Positions 6,685-9,519 of a DNA stretch of 9,519 bases are shown one piece after another. The notes beneath the pieces were generated by a model. It was given only the letters and a program-made list of their open reading frames with translations. It had not been told where the DNA came from and made no database searches. The position numbers were made by a program, and so were the translations under genes. Location: NCBI GenBank assembly GCA_026389415.1, contig JAPLHX010000205.1, forward strand, positions 1-9,519, read 5' to 3'. This DNA is from Coprothermobacterota bacterium (GTDB lineage: Bacteria > Caldisericota > JANLFM01). Position 1 is the first letter of the stretch. Every line of letters begins with the position of its first letter.

Positions 6685-6714
6685 AGAATAGAAAGGTCTG
6701 ACTCCATCCGTCAA
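6685..6714 (-). promoter_or_regulatory. Candidate sigma-A promoter for the membrane-protein unit
   Basis: On the minus strand TTGACG (6714-6709, 5/6) is followed after 18 bp by TATTCT (6690-6685, 4/6). Predicted start is near 6678, only a few bases before the ribosome binding site at 6675-6667, giving a leader of about 26 nt. It lies in the 97-bp divergent gap shared with the sigma-like gene. Confidence 0.5.
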
Positions 6715-6737
6715 ATCCGCAACCAAGCCAAATGCAC

Positions 6738-6743
6738 TAGAAT
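6738..6743 (+). promoter_or_regulatory. -10-like TAGAAT directly ahead of the sigma-like gene
   Basis: TAGAAT (5/6 to TATAAT) ends 6 nt before the ATG at 6750, and no Shine-Dalgarno sequence lies between. This arrangement would start transcription at or near the A of the ATG, giving a leaderless mRNA. No recognisable -35 box is present 16-18 bp upstream. Confidence 0.3.
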
Positions 6744-6749
6744 GAAACC

Positions 6750-8261
6750 ATGCAGGATCAGACTACCAAGATTGCTGACGCCCGTCACGATCCACGTGTT
6801 TTCATCGGATTGGTTGAAGACACTCTACCCCAAATCTATGGGTTTTTGCTGTGGTGGCTAGGTCACCGAAAATTGGCCGAGCAAATCACGCGAGACACTT
6901 ATCTTGCGGCTCTGGAACAAATGCACGAGTATGCTGCATTGGAGGATGGATTTCTGGCCTGGTTAGTCGATAAAGCATTGATTCAGGTTGCTCGAGCCCA
7001 AAAGGGCAATTCTTCATGGACCCAGAACCCAGAAAAGTCTCCCTTTGCCGACGAGGATCGTCATGCCCTATGGCTTACAATCAGGAGCTATTCCCAGGCT
7101 CTCCTCCTGCCATTCCTGTTGTCTTCCCTGGTCGGTTTATCCGCTAGACAGATTTCGCAATTGGTCCGCCGCAAGGAAGAGGAAGTCCAACAATCCATGC
7201 GGGAACTATCCGATGCGATCGATGCCAAAGCAATGCCCCAAGGAAATGCCGCCGTTCCAGACCTAACGGAAAAACTGGAAACGTCTGCGAACCTGCGCAT
7301 CACCTCGCTCTCTCCCGTACAACCCTCTGCCTATTTCCGAGCAGAACTAGACGGTCGTTTGGCGGAACGGGGACAGCTCCTTTGGCAGCGCATCCGGTTC
7401 TGGCGAAGGATTCGTATCATCATTCCGGTCGCCGCGGCAGCCATCATCGCCTTGACGTTTTTTGGATTACGCTATTTATTGCCCGTGATGCCGGCTTTTC
7501 CGGTCTTACCCACGGTACCACTGGAGGAACCAGCCGGATCAGAGCTATATCAAGGAATTCTTTCGCCGGAATATACTTCCACCGGAACCATTTCCTTGCC
7601 TCCCCAGTTGATGGTATATCGGACACAAGGTCAGATAGACCGCTCCTACGTGGAAGAACTGTGTTGGCGTTTGGATGTCCCCTTGATGATCCGCTCGACG
7701 GAGAATACCTTTCTAGCGGGTGCGCAAGAAGAACTACTTGTCTGGTCGGCTTCCGGCGGTTTCTTGTACCGCCCCTCGCAGGAACGGTCGGGCAGAGACC
7801 TATCGAGTGACGAAGCGATTGCCAGAGCACAACAATTCCTCCAGGGACGTCAGCTGTGGCCCACCGATGTCGGCGGATCTCGCACCATCCTGGTAGATCC
7901 TGCGCAAGGAATGATCGGAATTGCATTCGATCGGACGGTTGGTGGGCTGCTGGTGGCCGGCTCGCGGATTGAGGTTTTTTTTCGCGGTGAGCAACTGGAG
8001 CGTATCGTCTACAATTGGCGGCCTCTTCTTCCTTTCAAGAAATATCCGATATTTGGTCAAGACCAAGTGGATCAAGCGCTGCGACAGGTCGGTTTTTCCG
8101 GCTCCGTTGATTCTTTGCGATTGGTCTACCAAGAAGCGTTGCCGGAAGCCAACCAGGAATTTCTGCTCCCCTTGTTTGCTGTTTCCGGCCGAAACCCCAG
8201 TTCCGGACAGCTGTTGTTGCGCAAGTTTTGGGCATTGGAAGCAGTCTATCTTTCTCCTTAA
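6750..8261 (+). CDS. ECF-sigma-like / transmembrane / YycI-like extracytoplasmic fusion protein
   Basis: A 503-residue single-pass membrane protein with three parts. Residues 15-85 resemble region 2 of ECF sigma factors (FIGLVEDTLPQIYGFLLWWLG, then AEQITRDTYLAALEQ and FLAWLVDKALIQVARAQK). Residues 105-155 resemble region 4, with a helix-turn-helix-like LSARQISQLVRRKEEEVQQ. After a variable linker, a basic stretch (RIRFWRRIR, 214-222) leads into one membrane helix at about 222-246, placing the rest outside. The outer part (about 265-503) contains SSDEAIARAQQFL (352-364), RTVGGLLVAGSRIEVFF (395-411) and WRPLLPFKKYPIFGQDQVDQAL (423-444), resembling YycI/PepSY-like sensor domains of Firmicutes. 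I infer a signal-transduction protein whose DNA-binding head is tethered to the membrane; the sigma part is divergent and may not bind RNA polymerase. No separate anti-sigma gene is adjacent. The start lacks a Shine-Dalgarno sequence. Confidence 0.72.
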   Translation: MQDQTTKIADARHDPRVFIGLVEDTLPQIYGFLLWWLGHRKLAEQITRDTYLAALEQMHEYAALEDGFLAWLVDKALIQVARAQKGNSSWTQNPEKSPFADEDRHALWLTIRSYSQALLLPFLLSSLVGLSARQISQLVRRKEEEVQQSMRELSDAIDAKAMPQGNAAVPDLTEKLETSANLRITSLSPVQPSAYFRAELDGRLAERGQLLWQRIRFWRRIRIIIPVAAAAIIALTFFGLRYLLPVMPAFPVLPTVPLEEPAGSELYQGILSPEYTSTGTISLPPQLMVYRTQGQIDRSYVEELCWRLDVPLMIRSTENTFLAGAQEELLVWSASGGFLYRPSQERSGRDLSSDEAIARAQQFLQGRQLWPTDVGGSRTILVDPAQGMIGIAFDRTVGGLLVAGSRIEVFFRGEQLERIVYNWRPLLPFKKYPIFGQDQVDQALRQVGFSGSVDSLRLVYQEALPEANQEFLLPLFAVSGRNPSSGQLLLRKFWALEAVYLSP

Positions 8262-8274
8262 AACCCACTCGGAT

Positions 8275-8303
8275 TTGACAACAACAGACAGTTCCCTTAT
8301 GAA
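8275..8303 (+). promoter_or_regulatory. Candidate sigma-A promoter ahead of the 94-residue membrane protein
   Basis: A perfect TTGACA (8275-8280) is followed after 17 bp by TATGAA (8298-8303, 4/6). The predicted start is near 8310, only about six bases before the ATG at 8316, so the leader would be extremely short. Confidence 0.5.
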
Positions 8304-8315
8304 AGTGGGAATAGC

Positions 8316-8600
8316 ATGACGGATATTGCGTATTGGGGACCGTTAATATGGATCACTGTGCTGGCCTGCGGCGGCTTGAGCGGCTTCATCCTGGATCTGG
8401 TGATAGCCCAAGGGAAAGCTCCCGGGGGGGTTTTGGCAACGATGGCTGCCGGATTTCTGGGCGCGTTTTTAACCCAATGGCTGCTCGGGGAAGTGATTCC
8501 CTGGGGAGTTTTGGGTGTGAACATAGTTTTGGTGGTGCCCATCGGAGCGATGTCGGCCTTGCTATACCTCGTGCTAACCAAACTATTTCATTTTTACTAA
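8316..8600 (+). CDS. Small GlsB/YeaQ/YmgE-like membrane protein
   Basis: A 94-residue, three-helix membrane protein (about 8-30, 38-58 and 65-88). The glycine-rich pattern CGGLSGFILDLVIAQG and GGVLATMAAGFLGAFL (residues 18-33 and 37-52) resembles the transglycosylase-associated (GlsB/YeaQ) family: a GG..G first helix, a short charged loop and a G..GA second helix. Members are stress- or envelope-linked small membrane proteins of unclear mechanism. Length fits the family (about 80-95). Only a weak purine stretch (GAAAGTGGGA, 8301-8310) precedes the ATG. It lies 54 nt after the sigma-like gene and has its own candidate promoter. The family call is by pattern only and could be wrong; the membrane topology is firm. 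Confidence 0.65.
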   Translation: MTDIAYWGPLIWITVLACGGLSGFILDLVIAQGKAPGGVLATMAAGFLGAFLTQWLLGEVIPWGVLGVNIVLVVPIGAMSALLYLVLTKLFHFY

Positions 8601-8605
8601 AGGTA

Positions 8606-8634
8606 TTGCCCTCATCGCAGTACCTCTCTACAAT
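8606..8634 (+). promoter_or_regulatory. Candidate sigma-A promoter for the zinc-ribbon gene
   Basis: TTGCCC (8606-8611, 4/6) and TACAAT (8629-8634, 5/6) are separated by exactly 17 bp. The predicted start is near 8641, giving a leader of about 29 nt that contains the strong ribosome binding site AAGGAGG at 8655-8661. Confidence 0.55.
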
Positions 8635-8669
8635 GAATCTAAATCTCTGCTAAGAAGGAGGGTTTTAAG

Positions 8670-9281
8670 ATGCCATTTTGCGCGAATTGTGGCAACAAGC
8701 TGGACGAAGGTATTTCGGCCTGCCCAAACTGTGGGGCAGCCTACGGTGGGAAAAGCTCGGGAGGATTCAGTTGGGGAGAGTTCTTCAAGAATCTCGTCCT
8801 GAAACCGGCGGCGGCCTTCGATGCCTTGGTCCAAGCTCGGATATGGTGGTTCGGCCTGGTGATGGTATTTGCCGTGGGTTTGTTCTCCGGCATCGGCAAG
8901 TTTATTGCCTTGGGAAAAGTCGGGACAAGGGGTTTCTTCTACGACATTTTCTTCGAGTTCTTCTTCCTCCTGTTCCTGGTTGGCGCGTTGAAGTTTGCCG
9001 CCGGGTTTTTCAAGGGGCAGGGAAACGATTTTCCGGGATTGTTCATTGCCACTAGCGCCTCCTTCATCGCCTATGTACCCTATGCCCTTCTTGCCCTGAT
9101 CCCCGTAACCGCCGTAAAGATCATCTTCCTGATCCTGTTTAGTCTGGTGCAGGTTTATTTGTTGATGGGCGTGTTGGAGTCGCAAGAGAAATTGGCCATG
9201 GGTCCGGCTCTGATCACCGCCTTCTCACCCATCCTTTTCTATATCATCATCGAGATTATTCGCGGAAGTTTCGGTTTCTGA
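8670..9281 (+). CDS. Zinc-ribbon and Yip1-like multi-spanning membrane protein
   Basis: A 203-residue membrane protein. Residues 1-25 form a zinc ribbon with Cys4, Cys7, Cys18 and Cys21 (FCANCGNKL ... ACPNCGAAY). A short Gly/Ser linker (27-33) precedes an amphipathic segment GEFFKNLVLKPAAAFDAL (36-53); a segment of this kind, with its KP..AF, is common in Yip1-domain proteins just before the first helix. Hydrophobic helices then lie at about 58-80, 89-113, 124-146, 148-169 and 178-198, five spans as expected for Yip1 proteins. Function of bacterial members is not established; the ribbon probably faces the cytoplasm. Start supported by AAGGAGG eight nt upstream. It has its own candidate promoter and ends 12 nt before a strong terminator, so it is probably a single-gene transcript or the last gene of a readthrough unit from 6750. 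Confidence 0.8.
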   Translation: MPFCANCGNKLDEGISACPNCGAAYGGKSSGGFSWGEFFKNLVLKPAAAFDALVQARIWWFGLVMVFAVGLFSGIGKFIALGKVGTRGFFYDIFFEFFFLLFLVGALKFAAGFFKGQGNDFPGLFIATSASFIAYVPYALLALIPVTAVKIIFLILFSLVQVYLLMGVLESQEKLAMGPALITAFSPILFYIIIEIIRGSFGF

Positions 9282-9293
9282 GCCGACGGAAAA

Positions 9294-9337
9294 CAAACAA
9301 AACAGCCCTTGGTAAAAACCAAGGGCTGTTTTGTTTG
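9294..9337. terminator. Bidirectional intrinsic terminator
   Basis: A perfect 20-bp inverted repeat (arms 9294-9313 and 9318-9337) with an AAAA loop. The GC-rich core CAGCCCTTGGT/ACCAAGGGCTG is flanked by A-rich sequence on the left and T-rich TTTTGTTT on the right, so either strand yields a hairpin followed by a U-rich tail. It sits between the convergent zinc-ribbon gene (ends 9281) and the SLH gene (ends 9357) and can serve both. Confidence 0.9.
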
Positions 9338-9356
9338 CATAAAAAATCTCTAAAGG

Positions 9357-9519
9357 CTAAAGACCCAGGATGCGATTGATGATTACGGCAGCCTCTGCCC
9401 TCGTCGCTGACTGTTCCGGGTGGAATGTGCCGTCGGGATATCCGTTCAGGATTTTAGCTTGTGCTGCCGCTTCAATCGGAGCAAACGCCCAGAAATCCGG
9501 CGACAAGTCCGAGAAGGTT
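9357..9519 (-). CDS. S-layer homology (SLH) domain protein, C-terminal end only
   Basis: The minus strand enters the window in frame and reads 53 whole codons to TAG at 9359-9357. The peptide matches one complete SLH repeat: FSDLSPDFWAFAPIEAAA, then ILNGYPDGTFHPEQSATRAE and AAVIINRILGL at the C-terminus. The F.D.....WA...I..A, G...G...G.F.P and TRAE signatures are all present. SLH repeats anchor exported proteins to pyruvylated secondary cell wall polymer, so this is a surface protein whose anchor is C-terminal. What it carries upstream is outside the window. Transcription stops at the shared terminator 20 nt past the stop codon. Confidence 0.9.
   Translation of the reverse strand, partial: TFSDLSPDFWAFAPIEAAAQAKILNGYPDGTFHPEQSATRAEAAVIINRILGL

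Noticed and set aside
7444..7926. 160-codon minus-strand open frame inside the sigma-like gene
   Set aside because: Arg/Pro-rich antisense shadow with no recognisable motif; the plus strand is open over 503 codons with ordered domains.
8264..8309. CCCACT/AGTGGG inverted repeat around the 8275 promoter as terminator
   Set aside because: Only 6-bp arms with a 34-nt spacer and no U-tract; likely chance.
8628..9185. 185-codon minus-strand open frame opposite the zinc-ribbon gene
   Set aside because: Gln/Glu/Gly-rich composition is what a hydrophobic plus-strand gene gives when read backwards; the plus strand has clear zinc-ribbon Cys pairs, membrane helices and a strong ribosome binding site.

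Overview
The window looks like a chromosomal piece of an anaerobic or facultative Firmicutes-type bacterium. Strong AGGAGG ribosome binding sites, an S-layer homology (SLH) protein, a YycI-like extracytoplasmic domain and a ferredoxin-linked 2-oxoacid oxidoreductase all point that way. The base composition looks moderate to slightly GC-rich. I cannot name the genus. I saw no mobile element, CRISPR array, tRNA or rRNA.

Layout. (1) 1-785, minus: N-terminal half of a leucyl aminopeptidase (pepA), running off the left edge, with a promoter in the 154-bp divergent gap that follows. (2) 940-5197, plus: a tightly packed operon. It holds the alpha subunit of a 2-oxoacid:ferredoxin oxidoreductase (split by a lesion near 2080-2100), the beta subunit (korB), a uroporphyrinogen-decarboxylase-family protein and an IspH/LytB reductase. 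korB, the UroD-like gene and ispH each start inside the stop codon of the gene before (TGATG or ATGA overlaps), so translation is probably coupled. (3) 5163-6652, minus: a small three-helix membrane protein and a flippase-like (LPG synthase TM region family) membrane protein. The end of the latter overlaps the end of ispH by 35 bp on the opposite strand. (4) 6750-9281, plus: a 503-residue protein joining an ECF-sigma-like cytoplasmic part, one membrane helix and a YycI/PepSY-like outer domain; then a 94-residue GlsB/YeaQ-like membrane protein and a zinc-ribbon plus Yip1-like membrane protein, each with its own candidate promoter. (5) A perfect 20-bp-stem bidirectional terminator at 9294-9337 separates this from the C-terminus of an SLH-domain protein that enters from the right on the minus strand.

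How the genes may work together. The plus-strand operon links low-potential electron transfer (KorAB with ferredoxin) to an iron-sulfur reductase that needs such electrons (IspH). Most of the right half encodes membrane or envelope proteins: flippase-like, GlsB-like, Yip1-like, SLH and the membrane-tethered sigma-like protein. The most notable points are the broken korA gene, which seems to have lost its interdomain linker and reading frame together, and the sigma-like/membrane/sensor fusion at 6750-8261. The fusion is a candidate single-protein signalling system.
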